Source of the DNA: Ianthella basta
Lineage: Eukaryota > Porifera > Demospongiae > Verongiida > Ianthellidae
Length of the DNA stretch: 64,000 nucleotides
Direction: 5' to 3'
NCBI GenBank assembly: GCA_964019415.1
Contig: OZ025889.1
Span: forward strand, 3,853,399 to 3,917,398
Shown: positions 14,001-25,500 of the stretch, piece after piece
Layout: the number at the start of each line of letters is the position of its first letter
Position numbering within the stretch: position 1 is the first letter of the stretch
Made by a program: the position numbers and the translations under genes
Notes under the pieces: model-generated
The model's database searches: none
The model's input: the letters and a program-made list of their open reading frames with translations, nothing else
What the model was told of the DNA's origin: nothing

Positions 14001-16841
14001 GATGTAGGGCTGATAGGCTTAACTTGAAGGAACTACATTCCAACAATATTTATTTATCTTGTTATTACACCTCTAGGTCATCATAGTGATGGAGCTTCTA
14101 GAAGGAAGTGATCTCAGTAGTCATCTCCACAAGTTAAGGAAGACGAGGTAACTGGAGTTGATGGAAGTGCTAATATACTCAATATGACCACGCTGATGTG
14201 ACAGAGGCACTGCAAATTCACCATGCATGTATGTATTGTTAGATCTGAAGTCAAACAACTGCCAAGACAGTTATTGAAGTTCTGTCGGGAGATAGCTGAT
14301 GCTATGGAGTACCTCTCCAAGAAGGGTTTCATCCACAGAGACCTTGCTGCAAGGAACATACTGCTGACAGCAGATATGAAGTGCAAGGTGTGTATGTATA
14401 TGTGATACATAAGCTGTGAATTGGGAAAATGAAACCTGAAACTGAACGTGCGGCATTGTTAGCTTGTCCATTGTGCTGCTCCTGTCAACAACAGCTTTCA
14501 ACGGCACACATCCATTCTGTGTGAACTGAAGTTGGTCTGTCTGATGAAAGTGCTGATTCATATGTGTTGGCTGTGTATTGAATTACTCAAACACTATAGA
14601 ACTGCTAACTATACACCCAGGCAATATACGTATAGCACCAAGAGAATATCAATTATATTTAGGAAACACAATTACTGTCCTTGCTCTACAGCTTGCCGAC
14701 TTTGGCATGTCCCATGACATGGATGAAGACTACTACTACAAACCCAAAGGAGGTAGGATTCCTGTCAAGTGGACAGCCCCTGAGGCCATTTTGTACAGGA
14801 GGTACACCACAAAGAGTGATGTGTGGAACTATGGGATGGTGATGTATGAGATATGGTCACTGGGACACAAGCCATTTGAGGAGTTCAGCATTCAAGAGGT
14901 GAGGAGCATGATGTTTAGTTTTGTACTGAAAGTGAAAGAAGCTTTGTATAGTCTGTAACATACAGTGTACTGTTGTGCAGTGTATTTGTATGCAGAGATG
15001 TGCTTGCAAATATACAATCATGTATCACTTGTAAACGAGAGAGGAGCGTGATGTTTACTTTTGTATGGAAAGTTAAAGAACTTGTGTATCATAACCCTCC
15101 AAGTGTATTATTTTGTATACACTGTTCAAAATATGATATGACCATTGCACTATTTGTGCAGTTCACTGTGCCTTAAGGTAGTTTGTGTCACCTACAACAA
15201 CCCTACCAGGTGGTATGCATATGCAAATCTTCAAACTAGTACACCCTATATATCATGTGTGAACAGTACTGTGAAGTGCACGTGGTTAGTTTCTCAATGC
15301 ATAACACTTCACTGCATGCATGTTGTGTACACCTATAGGTCATTCAAGCTTTCAACACTGCCTACTGCCAACCTCCCCCACCTGGGTGTCCAAGGGGAGT
15401 GTATGCCATCATGGTCCAGTGCTGGTGAGTGTATGCATGCATTAATCCAGCAATTCAACAGCGTCAAGCATGAAGCATGTTTACCTTTAACATCAACATT
15501 TAGCACCTTTAACATCCTTGGGGCAAGAGCAGGATTAAGTGTATGCACTTCATCCCTTCACTACTACGTATCAATTATAGCTTGCCATTATTATAGTGTT
15601 ATGGCTACATTACATGTGTGAGTGAACCCGCATAAATGACGTATTATGTCATAATGCTGGCCTCTGTGTAGCTCATGCACTCTGCCATACAAGTTAGAAA
15701 CCCAGAGCACTACAGCTGTACGTAGAATCCCAAAGGTAATGAAGCTTCTGTGTAGAGCCTGGATGGTGATGCCTGCATTAGTAGGTTTCAGCTGTTGAAT
15801 AGTACAAATACATATACAGTAGTTTAGTGTAGCAGTAATACATGATTGTAGTTTGTTCTGATTGTCAACCCCGAACTCCTCAAGGTGCTCAAAGCATGCA
15901 AGGAGTAGTAATGGTCGGCTTGCACTAATTAGACAGCTGTTACACTGGACCACACCTGACAACAAATGTATTTAGCAGCCACACATGTACATAATGTCAT
16001 AGTGGCAAGTGAATTTACTGTACTTTAATTAATTAATGAGAAGATATGCATTATGCTTATTATAGTTCTAGTTTGATTGGTCAAATACCTTGACTTCCCC
16101 AGATGAAGACAGGAGAACCACTCTAAGTCAATTGGACTAACTGGGAAAGCTCTAAGTGTTTATGATTTATTAAAGTTGATGAAACCAGATGTAACTCTAC
16201 ATGGCTTGCATTTTAAATACCAATACACTGAAATGATTTTGCAACACATTGTTCAGAGTCACCTGCCAAATCCACTCACTAGTAATTCCACCTAGTAAAC
16301 ATGCACACAATGGTCCATGTGTATATATGTTATGCGCAAACCTATATATAGTGCACAGCTGCATTCAAAGTATCTTGTCACCATTGTGTACAATTATTTA
16401 TTCTTATAACTTCACATCTATTCCACAATACAGATACTGATTATCCAACCTCTCCACTCTGATCCTCTTAACTCTTAGACTATGATCTACTTGCATTCTT
16501 GTTCTTTCTCCTACATGATGTATTGGACTTCTTTCCCTCTCATCTCCTTGCCCATATGCATATATATCCTCTCCTCATTAACCTATTCCCCTCTATACCC
16601 CGCTTCCTCCCTATGTCTTACCTATCTCTTTCTTCCTCTTACTCCCCTCACTAGGCACCCCGATTACCACTCTCGTATCAGTTTCACTGAAGTGTTGCAG
16701 TCCCTCAACTATGACCAGAGGTCCCTACTGCAGATGGACCCAAGTGACAAGACAGGAACACCTCTCTCCCTCACACTTGGAGCACCACTGGAACATGGAC
16801 AAGACCTGCACAAGGACCTGCAGGACACTTACAAGAAGTGA
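11089..16841 (+). CDS. Gene B: receptor tyrosine kinase, class II ectodomain
   Basis: Exons: 11089-11149 (signal peptide [15 protein letters not shown]), 11480-11980 (ectodomain), 12297-12404 (stalk), 12842-12991 (membrane span), 13097-13275, 13358-13414 and 13487-13576 (juxtamembrane), then 13643-13957, 14077-14147, 14243-14387, 14692-14898, 15339-15424 and 16655-16841 (kinase and tail). Joined this way the frame is open for 718 residues. The kinase has [23 protein letters not shown] and ADFGMS, so it should be catalytically competent. Oddities: DVWNYG where all other copies have DVWSYG; an unusually divergent ectodomain; and loss of two stalk micro-exons. The relic at 12705-12720 is 16 nt instead of 15, and the next exon has lost its donor. 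From the stalk onward it is nearly identical to gene F. Confidence 0.78.
12559..12638. repeat. Foldback insertion in the stalk intron of gene B
   Basis: Inverted arms of 22 bp (12559-12580 and 12617-12638, two mismatches) lie in the intron before the defunct stalk micro-exon. The same structure is at 58407-58486 in gene F and is absent from genes C and E. It therefore marks the shared origin of the B and F segments. Confidence 0.65.
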
Positions 16842-17522
16842 TTGTCGCTATATGAAAAGACTGAATAATTATGGACTAAAATTTCTGTATTCTTACACAT
16901 GAATATGCAGCTTCAATTCAAGTTAGCAACTTGAAACAATGATGTTCTTTGTATGAACTGTACTCTTAGCTAACTATAAAATTATCATTGGCGCAGCGTG
17001 CATTTTGTTTCTGGAGTTTATACAGATTACATTAGTAATTACATTAGTAATAATGCCTGTAGCAGAGCGATCAATGACTTGATAGAGGCTCATAGCTGCA
17101 AGCAGTTGACAAAGACCCCTGGGTCGAAACGTCCTGCTCCCCATTATTTATTAAAGTTGAAGTACTGCTCATCATTTACATGCTCATCATGCCTGTAGCA
17201 GTTGAACGTCTGATTACAGCCTAGAATAGCCATGCATTGTTTTGTATTATGTCATACAACACTCTGTCATTGTATAATTATCTGTAGTTGGCAAGAGGAA
17301 GCTCATGAAGTGACTTTAGGTACCTGTGTGTAATCACTAGATTTGGTGCATTGGCCATGGACTAGACTTCTGGGCTGCCTTAGTTTATGCACAGCTTGTA
17401 ATTATGACCAGTAGTCTGTCATTTCACTTGGTGATACTTGTGGTGCTCATTTCTATTGCAATTTGCCTATAGCTAGGCCAGTGAGGTATGTGGATGGAAA
17501 ATGTTTCAGATCAGCCACTGAA

Positions 17523-17570
<48 letters not shown>

Positions 17571-20359
17571 GCGCACGCGCGTACACACACACACACATTC
17601 TTTTAGGTTATGTAAGTAAGGTAACAAGTTATCAGACATAATGCAAGCAGACCCTCTCTCCACATCCTAGGGACAGGTTGGGTAAACACTTTCGATGCAA
17701 GCACCCTCAATCATAGTGCATTAGCTTACACATCAGGTCAATCTGGGTCTGGAGGGGTATGTAAACACATTTCTTCACTCTCCTTTTGGGGATAGGTAAG
17801 GTGCAACACGATGATGCATATATAAGCGGTAGCACAAACAGCTCCATAGGCTCCTTTGGTCAGGTGATACATACAAACACCTTCAATTACTGGGTTAGAT
17901 ATGTCAGGACACACTGGGTCAGTAAGGGTAAGGCCAAACTTCATGCACAGGGCCAAGAAACGTAGGGGTGTTTATTAGCCTACTTCAACTGATTGATGTA
18001 TCCCAAAGGAATCTTGCTGCACAACAAACCCTTATTGGTGGATCTGAAATGTTTTGCAAGTGCATGAAGCCAGACTTTGCAGTGATTTGAGAGGAATTAT
18101 ATCAAAATGACAGACAATTGATCATGAACGCTAGGACTAAGAATGACATGTTGTACAAATTGACAACAATCCACTATTTCAGTCAACTAGTCCAGTCTCC
18201 AGCTAATACAGGCACCCTGATTGTACTTCACTGCCAAGGGTGGACATCAGCATTATCAGCATACTATGTAGTACGGAGGTATTTGAGGGTCAGTCAACTC
18301 CATGAGAGACAGCTGCTGTATGTATACAGTACCTCCAGGACAATTCCTTCCATTGGACCATAGGTTTGCCATCAAACTATCAGAGGCCCAGGTACACTGC
18401 ACTATGGCAAAGAGCGTCGATCGCAAGACATGGGAAACGGGTGAACGGGGCCAAATTTAGAGCTTGTCAAAGGCGGGCCTTGCAGCTAGTTATACATAAT
18501 TCTCCCACACCTTCCTCAGTGATGCCCACAGATGCATCAATGACCTATACATTCAACTGGAATAACGGATCACATGCACTGCTTTGTATTGTGCTTATTA
18601 TTATACTGTCAGACATTGAACGTAATAACTCATAAGAATTAGTATAACAGTATTTTACACTGTTAACAAGTCATTAATCACACTCAGATATTACCAAGCA
18701 CAACACTGCAAAAGCACTCTGTTAGTAATGCAGTAGCTACAATTGGAAATATTAATGTTGCTACTTTAATCTGAAACAAACATACACATCTGTTATAGAT
18801 ATAGCTACCTGTACATGTCACTGTTAAAATTCAGTCTGACAATCAAACCCGTTAGTGCTCACACTAAGACTGTGATCAATCACACTGTTTATTAGTCCAG
18901 ACAGCTTTGGACCCACTTGTGGCGAAAGCACAAAAACCCCCGGTGCTTCAGTGGAGGATGGCTTTTGTAGTGCTCTGCATGGTACCATCTCAGGCAGCCT
19001 CTTCTGGAAGCTATGGAGAGATCAAGGGAGGACTTTCCAGCAAAGAGAGTTGGAGAGAGAGAGCAGCCCTTGTATTGTCACTGGCCTGTAAGAACTATTG
19101 TACACTGTCTACTACTAGCTCTATGTGGTCAGCTAGGTGCTATTAATGCATAGATACATGCTATCAGGCAAACTGTCACACCCTATATTAACACTGATCC
19201 CAGTTTGTTTACATGGTACTCATCTGTATCCTGCATCTCCCATGGTGCATGATGTGTGCAGTGCTACATTGGACCATGATGTGTCCTAGTGCCTATTGGC
19301 ACGGTGCACTCTAATAATGAATTGAATTGAATTGACTATATGCACCTTCACTTATTTGATCACTACTCTTGATATGGTCATTTAGGATATGCTGGGTGTT
19401 GTAAGAATGGCAATGGTGGCATTGTTACAATAGCTTGGAATCTGCAAGGGCCTACACAGTAAAACCTTCTAAAGTTAAGACAAATTACCCAAGTATATAG
19501 TTAATGCTGATCATGTGACCTCCAGCTAATAGGATCCCTTATAATGGGACTTTTTCTGTTTAGTGCGGTGCAAAAAAGCCAGTGGTTGGCTTTTGCTCTT
19601 ATGGTTGTAAAAAAGCCGGCGCTGACTGGCTCGCTATTTGAAAGAGCATCATTCATCAGAACCGAGTCAAATGGATTGTTTTTGATTAACAAGCTGTGTA
19701 CATCCAGGCCTGGAATGTGTAGTTAAAAGTGTGAATTAACAATTCTTAATGCGCACTAAAGTGTGCATTAAGCAATTTAGCCTTCAGTCGTGTGACCTAT
19801 TATAAAGGACCCTATTGGCTAGAGGTCACATGATCAGCATTAAATATTTCCCACACATGGAGCACAGAGAGTAGGCTCAATTTGTGCGTTTGAAAGAGTG
19901 CAATGTGAGCATTATGAATGCTGGTTCTTCCACTAACACATACAGCGCTAAGCGGCACCAGTACTGCCACATTGATCCACTCACTAGTACTTCCACCTAA
20001 ACATGCATTGCACACAATGGCCCAAGCTCCATGCGTACATATAATAGTGAACAGCTGCATTCAAAGTATCTTGTCACCATTGTCTACAATTATTAAAGTA
20101 TTTTAATTTCACATCTGTGTCATAATACAGATACTGATCACGATTTTTCTAACCTCTCCACTCCGATCCTCTTCACTCTTAGACTAGTACGATCTACTTG
20201 CATTTTTGTTCTTTCCTTGTCTTACATTATTGGACTTCTATCCCTCTCATCTCCTTGCCCATATGCATATGTCCTCTACTCATTAACCTATTCCCCTCTA
20301 TACCCCACTTCCTCCCTATGTTTTGCCTATCTCTTTCTTCCTCTTACTCCCCTCACTAG
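16842..20359. repeat. Segmental-duplication block, copy 2
   Basis: This block is collinear with 41548-45310 and, in shorter form, with 932-4560. Landmarks are a half hairpin element (17090-17210), a CA repeat, a LINE C-terminal remnant near 18955-19060, and at about 18640 a deletion junction that removes the kinase-less tail exons present at 2692-3190. No intact gene is found in it. Confidence 0.75.
17524..17597. repeat. (CA)n microsatellite with GC-rich centre
   Basis: About 74 bp of CA repeat interrupted by an alternating CG/CA segment (around 17566-17582), a purine-pyrimidine alternation of the kind that can form Z-DNA. Confidence 0.9.
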
Positions 20360-20489
20360 GCACCCTGATTACCACTCTCGTGTCAGTTTCACTGAAGTGG
20401 TGCAGTCTCACAACTATGACCAGAGGTCCCTACTGCAGATGACAAGACAGGAACACCTCAGAAATTGCAGTAGTACATGCATTGTATGA
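20360..20489 (+). pseudogene. Truncated RTK terminal exon
   Basis: It opens as [20 protein letters not shown] but loses 9 bases after the codons for LLQM and is then cut after the TRQEHL-encoding stretch, ending at a TGA at 20487-20489. The copy at 45311-45440 has the same lesion. Confidence 0.8.
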
Positions 20490-20614
20490 GCTGTACACAC
20501 TACAATATAAAAATCACTTCACCGACATAATATTATTATAATACTACAGCAGAATCGTCTTGAAATGTACTAGAGTGTACAACACTGAATTCCATCATCT
20601 TCTTGTGTATGCAG

Positions 20615-20650
20615 GTTGTTGAAGTGATTGGTACAGGCTACTGTCAGCCA
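20615..20650 (+). pseudogene. Truncated orphan C-lobe exon
   Basis: Only the first 36 bases of the VVEVIGTGYCQP exon remain, after a normal TGCAG acceptor. They are fused to sequence that follows the stop codon of the partner exon. A deletion has removed the rest of the exon pair. Confidence 0.8.
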
Positions 20651-20769
20651 GGTTGTATAATCCTGTAATTAATATTCACTGTTTGAACTTACACCTTCTT
20701 GGTCATAAATTTTCTTTCCAGTCTAGCATGCATTAGGGATGCAAAACGATATATTATGCTGATCTACAC

Positions 20770-20840
20770 ATTCATTCGTTGCGTAGTGTAACACTACGTA
20801 TGAGCACCTTGTACGTCAGAATTTCCTAAGTGCTGAAGTG
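20770..20840 (+). promoter_or_regulatory. Relic RTK promoter module
   Basis: The stretch contains a 17-bp palindrome (CGTAGTGTAACACTACG) followed by GAGCACCTTGTACGTCAGAA and TTTCCT. It matches the region before genes C, E and F, but a CA repeat follows where a gene should start. Homologous relics lie at about 45722-45779 and 54872-54923. Confidence 0.45.
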
Positions 20841-20862
20841 TGGGCACACATTCAGCGTCAAG

Positions 20863-20865
<3 letters not shown>

Positions 20866-20918
<53 letters not shown>
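20866..20918. repeat. (CA)n microsatellite
   Basis: About 53 bp of CA directly downstream of the relic promoter. Its counterparts are 45816-45910 and 54940-55088. Confidence 0.9.
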
Positions 20919-20919
<1 letters not shown>

Positions 20920-21360
20920 CCTCCCATTGTTGTTCACATGAATGCAGTGTATATATATACCATGCAAGTATGTTATAAACAGGTAATACACAAGTAAAGA
21001 TGTACGTAGCTGATTTCTTGTTCGAAACTGAAATTGCATAGGTGTAAGCAGGTAGTAATGCTGTAGCTATATGGAAATGTTTCCTAAACTGTGAACTGAA
21101 TGCACATTTGAGTGCTTCCTATAATATCATAGTTGAAGGCAGTTGAAGAAATAGCTCAGTTTGTTGTCAAGGAAACATATTACGTGAGAGTCAACAGTTT
21201 TGTTTACCAGTGCAGGTGAGCACATGTTTCTCATTCAATTTACTAGACATATGTTTCTACACTCAAAACAACAGGTCCACATTGCATGTACACAATTCTT
21301 ATACAGTTCATACTTTTCTTATGTTAATGTGTTTATACTTTTATACCTTACTTATACTTA

Positions 21361-22020
21361 CAGTTCATTGACTTTACAAAAGCTTATAACAAGGTGGACA
21401 GAGGGAAGCTGTGGGGCTGTTTGGAACAGCTGGGCATACATGATAGGTTTCTAAGGTTTCTGAAGGCTCTGTACCAAGATAGCTCATGTAGGGTGAGGGT
21501 GAATGACAAGTTAAATGAAGAACTTGATATTAGCACAGGACTGAGGCAGGGCTGTGTTCTTTCACCTTTGCTATTTTCCTTGTACAATAATGGTGTAGTG
21601 ACAAGGTTGCATGAAGGGAAGTGTGGTGTACCATGTGGCAGTGATATGGTCCCGGGTCTGCTTTTGCTGATGACACTTCTTTGGTTGCATCTGACAGAGA
21701 AGGGTTGAAGAGGAGCTTAGATGTTTTGATTAAGTAGTGTGAAGAGTGGGGGGGGGGGGGGGGGGGTGAAGATCAATGCGGGAAAGTTGGGCATAATGCA
21801 TAGGAGGAAGAAGGGCTGTGGAGAGATCTGAGATGGAGTATCAGGTGAATGGAGAAGTGATCCCTATGGTGTCTAGCTATAAGTATCTAGGGTTTGTTGT
21901 GGACGAACACTTGAAGCTCAAGGAGATGGTGGAGGAGAAAGCTGCTGCTGGGAGGAGGGCACTAGGTGCTTGGATGAACAGGTGTAAGGCAGAAGTTGGT
22001 GATGTTGGTGTAGGTACGTT
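21361..22020 (+). mobile_element. LINE reverse transcriptase remnant, copy 1
   Basis: Frames read FIDFTKAYNKVDRGKLWG, then STGLRQGCVLSPLLFSLY, then (after a frameshift) FADDTSLVASDREGL, then after a stop VSSYKYLGFVVDEHLKLKE. These are the standard reverse transcriptase blocks of a non-LTR retrotransposon, including the catalytic ADD. A 19-base G run (21748-21766) and frame breaks show that it is dead. It lies in what was the intron between the two orphan C-lobe exons, and was copied with the block (46355, 55669). Confidence 0.8.
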
Positions 22021-22076
22021 GCACATCAACCTAAATTCATGTCTTCAGTTGAATCAAATACCTTTCTCCGTATTAG

Positions 22077-22269
22077 GAACCCAGACTACCACTTTTGGCC
22101 AACATTTGAACGCATACTGCAAGATCTGATGACAGAGGAGTCATTCATCCTTCAGATGGACATGAGTGAGGATAGCTCTGATCGCTGCTGTCAACTTGGA
22201 GAGCCATTGAAGTGTGGCAGGGAATTATACACATATCTTCAAAGCAGATACACTGGAGCAACTGACTGA
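22077..22269 (+). pseudogene. Orphan terminal exon, NPDYHF type
   Basis: This exon is open from acceptor TTAG to TGA: NPDYHFWPTFERILQDLM followed by a 46-residue tail with paired Cys (DRCCQL) and YTGATD at the end. Its partner exon upstream is truncated (20615-20650), so it cannot complete a kinase as it stands. The usual Arg of the RPTF motif is Trp here. Confidence 0.7.
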
Positions 22270-22362
22270 TGGGTTGTATAATCCTGCAATTAAAATTCTC
22301 TGCTTGAACTTACACCTTCTTGATCATTAATTTTCTTTCCTGTCCAACGTATTCATTCGTAT

Positions 22363-22436
22363 AGCGTAGCGTACGCGTTACGTAACGTTTGAGCACCTCG
22401 TACGTCATAGAATTTCCTGTGCGCTGGGCGGAAGCT
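22363..22436 (+). promoter_or_regulatory. Promoter-like module of gene C
   Basis: In order the module has repeated GCGTA elements, a 12-bp palindrome CGTTACGTAACG containing TTACGTAA (the PAR/C-EBP type bZIP consensus), a TACGTCA CRE-like site, GAATTTCCT, and GGGCGGAAGC (ETS-like core GGAA). It lies about 115 bp before the start codon and is conserved before genes E and F. The factor assignments are inference from consensus motifs. Confidence 0.5.
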
Positions 22437-22550
22437 ATCTAAATTTTGACAAAGTAGTGGGTGATGGACGTGCACGGATCACAACCTTCCTGATCACGAT
22501 TTACTTTTACAACGGAATTTTGCGACTGATTTACCCCACAAGATTTATCT

Positions 22551-25500
22551 ATGTCTCTGTGTCGTGTGGTTACTGTTTTGTGCTTGACAGTCTCAGTATC
22601 AAAGGGCCAAAGTGAGTTTAATATAGTTTCGAATCCACTTTGACAGCTTTTAGCTACGATTGTGGAGCGGACTTACGTATAGTAGCTAGTACCATCACTG
22701 TAAATCTAGTCTGCCCACCTCCAGTTGCGTAGGTCTTAACCAGGCCTCGAGCTCCTGTCTATGCACGGTAGCTGTAAAATCAAGCTCTTTCAACTATATT
22801 ATAAACTGCCGGTATACACGATCGGCAATGTATGCTTTTTATAGGCGGCGCTCAAGGAGTGTAGACATAAGGACCTCATTGTTGATGTGTATTCACTTGC
22901 CCTGTAGGTGACTGCCTTGGCCCTGGTTTCACTACAACAATTCCAGTCCCAGATGAAAGGTCCAACTATTCCACTAACGTACTCGGCCCGGGAGGTGGCG
23001 CTATTTACACAACACTCAGATTTACCTGTACGGGAACTTTAGAGTCCTTGACATTTCCATTTGAAGTTAGAGGTAGCGACAATTTGTATTGGGATCGATA
23101 TGTGTACGTTTGGCTTTCCATTTGGAGATTCAATGGGACAGGTTACCACCGAGTTAGACAATTCGAGATCCGGAGCAGGCCGCTCTGCAATAACTTCAGA
23201 TGTTTTCGCATTTTGCAGTCAGATGAAGTCCTTCAATACCTTGGTCAAATACCCACACAGACAGAAGTCCTGGCAAAGGATATGATTGGCTTTCGATTGA
23301 AAGAGCAAAGCAATAACATATATCGCCACTTGCCCCTCCTGTACAAACTCGGCCCCGCTCCTGGCAGCTTCATACCCATCGTCAGTGCCAACATTACTGC
23401 TTCCAGTACTACAAGTGAGGAATGCATGCTGAACTACATCTATTCAATGGCATGTAGAATAAACTGCACATGCATTGGAATACTGAATGTAGACCATAAT
23501 GCTATTTAACTGTATCATGCATAATAATTATACAGACATCATCCCTCATCCTACAAGCACTGCCAGTACCAGACTTTGTGACTGTGGCACCAGCACAGCT
23601 GCTGTACTGACAAAACAGTGCCTTACAGCAACAGTCTCAACTGGTGAGCAGAATGAAATGTGTGCGACTTCCTTGTATCTGTGTATAGCAATTCTGTGAG
23701 ATACTAATACATTACTGGAGCATTATATGTGTTCATTTAATGTATTATTATGTTATATAATAATTACAACATAATCATGTAGGTGCGTGTATACACAGGC
23801 CCAATTGCTGCTGGTATGTAAGCGCTTTCCTTCATATTAGATCATGAAACGAGCACTGTAAATGGCTTAAGTACTCCACAGCCATCAGGTATGTGTGTGC
23901 ATGTAAATTCTCAGAATGAATTGAAATCGGTAGACAGTTCAAAATAATTGTAGCCAACATTTGTACAGAATTGTTATGCCATATTATCTTTGTATGAAGC
24001 AATAGAAAGCACAATACAAAGGGTTATATACAGTACCCAGTTTTGATTGCCAAACTGCAATTTCTTACAGTTGTGTTCACTCTTCAAAATTGTATGCTTA
24101 GTACAGGCCCAGACAAGTCAACAGCTGAATGGGGATAATTCAGTGGTGACAGCTCTGGGAGCACTTTTAGCTCTATCCCTCCTTCTCCTCCTGGTCCTGA
24201 TTGTCGTGGTTGTGGTCCAGTGTGTGATATTGAAGAGGAACAGAAAAGGCAGTGAGCAGTGCATTATACATTTGTTGGGAAGGAATAAGTATAGTTACAA
24301 GGGAAGGAGTGCGGTTTTACAGTTATAATATTATTATCATTCCGTCAGAATTAACCCTACAAGATAATGTGTACTACAATGGAACCACCCACTACCCATC
24401 TGGTGCTGGTGGTGCAACAACATCAAGTATGTCTCTACTAGTTGCCAATGAGGCTGACCATGCTTTGACCATGCTACCCTCAAGGGCAGCACCTGGGTCT
24501 CAGTCAAGCAATAACAGGATGCAGCAGGTAAGGGGATACTCCTCAAAATTGGATGACATGCATTTTATGCTATTGAGTGGCGTTATGACACTATGCTTTA
24601 CAACTTTCCCTGTTTCAGAGCTATTCCAGCCATGAAGCAGGGGGACAGTATGACTACTGCTATGTGCCTAACTCAGTGAGTCCCCACATTCCACAGCACA
24701 GCCTTTCAAACATTGCACAATACAAGTACTGGAAATTGTGTCCACAGACTCAGAGGCAGGACCCTAATGCCATATATGGAGCTGTGGGTGGGGACAGCAT
24801 CTATGCTACTCTGGATGGTGATGGGGAGTATGAAATAGTAAGTTAGAAGTACATAGTAGCTTAGTTCCAAGATCATACAAGTGAGCATAATTGTTGTCCA
24901 TGTAGGGAGAAGAGGCAACTTACTGGCCTCCTGCTCAAACAACAGCAGCCATATATGATCAGATGTCAAAGGGCAAGTACCTTGAGATCCCTCTCTCTTC
25001 AGTGAAGAAACATGCTATGCTTGGTGAGGGTGAGTTTGGTGAGGTGTTCAAGGGAGAGTGGACCTCCCCAACAAAGACACTGAGAGTGGCTCTGAAGTCA
25101 CTCAAGTCTTCAGCCTCCGATGAAGACAGAGTGAAGCTCCTCCAAGAGGCAGCCATCATGGGACAGTTCACTCACCCCCACATTGTCAGACTCTATGGAG
25201 TGGTCACACTGTCAGAGCCGGTATGACATAGTGAAAGTCTACAGGCTATTGGAATGTATAAGGGGTCCATTCGATAATCTTAGGGACAATTGTTGCTTCA
25301 TAGGTCATCATTGTGATGGAACTGCTGCAAGGAAATGATCTCAGTAGTCATCTCCTGCAAGTGAGAAAGATGAGGTAAATGGAGTTCATAAAAGTGCTCA
25401 ATATTTTTGTAATGACCTCACTGCTCTGCCACAAGCACTTTGCACTTGTATGTCTTGCTAGGTCTGAAGTCAAACAACTGCCAAGGCAGTTACTGAGGTT

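Noticed and set aside
14114..14410. Minus-strand frames opposite the catalytic-loop exons
   Set aside because: Same explanation: antisense reading of the HRDLAARN exon and its intron edges.
15591..15965. Minus-strand frame of 124 codons in the last intron, repeated at 61427-61801, with shorter forms at 27451, 40449 and 52238
   Set aside because: The frame changes between copies through small indels, has no recognisable domain, and lies in a duplicated intron. I found no evidence of coding, though the intron itself is conserved.
17100..17140. tRNA-like T-arm (GGGTCGAAAC) suggesting a tRNA or SINE
   Set aside because: No acceptor stem, anticodon arm or A-box is visible. The motif belongs to the long-arm hairpin element.
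18907..19146. 79-codon open frame as a gene
   Set aside because: The homologous positions at 3587 and 43840 are in different frames with different ends. The only recognisable piece is a LINE ORF-like C-terminus, so it is treated as element remnant.
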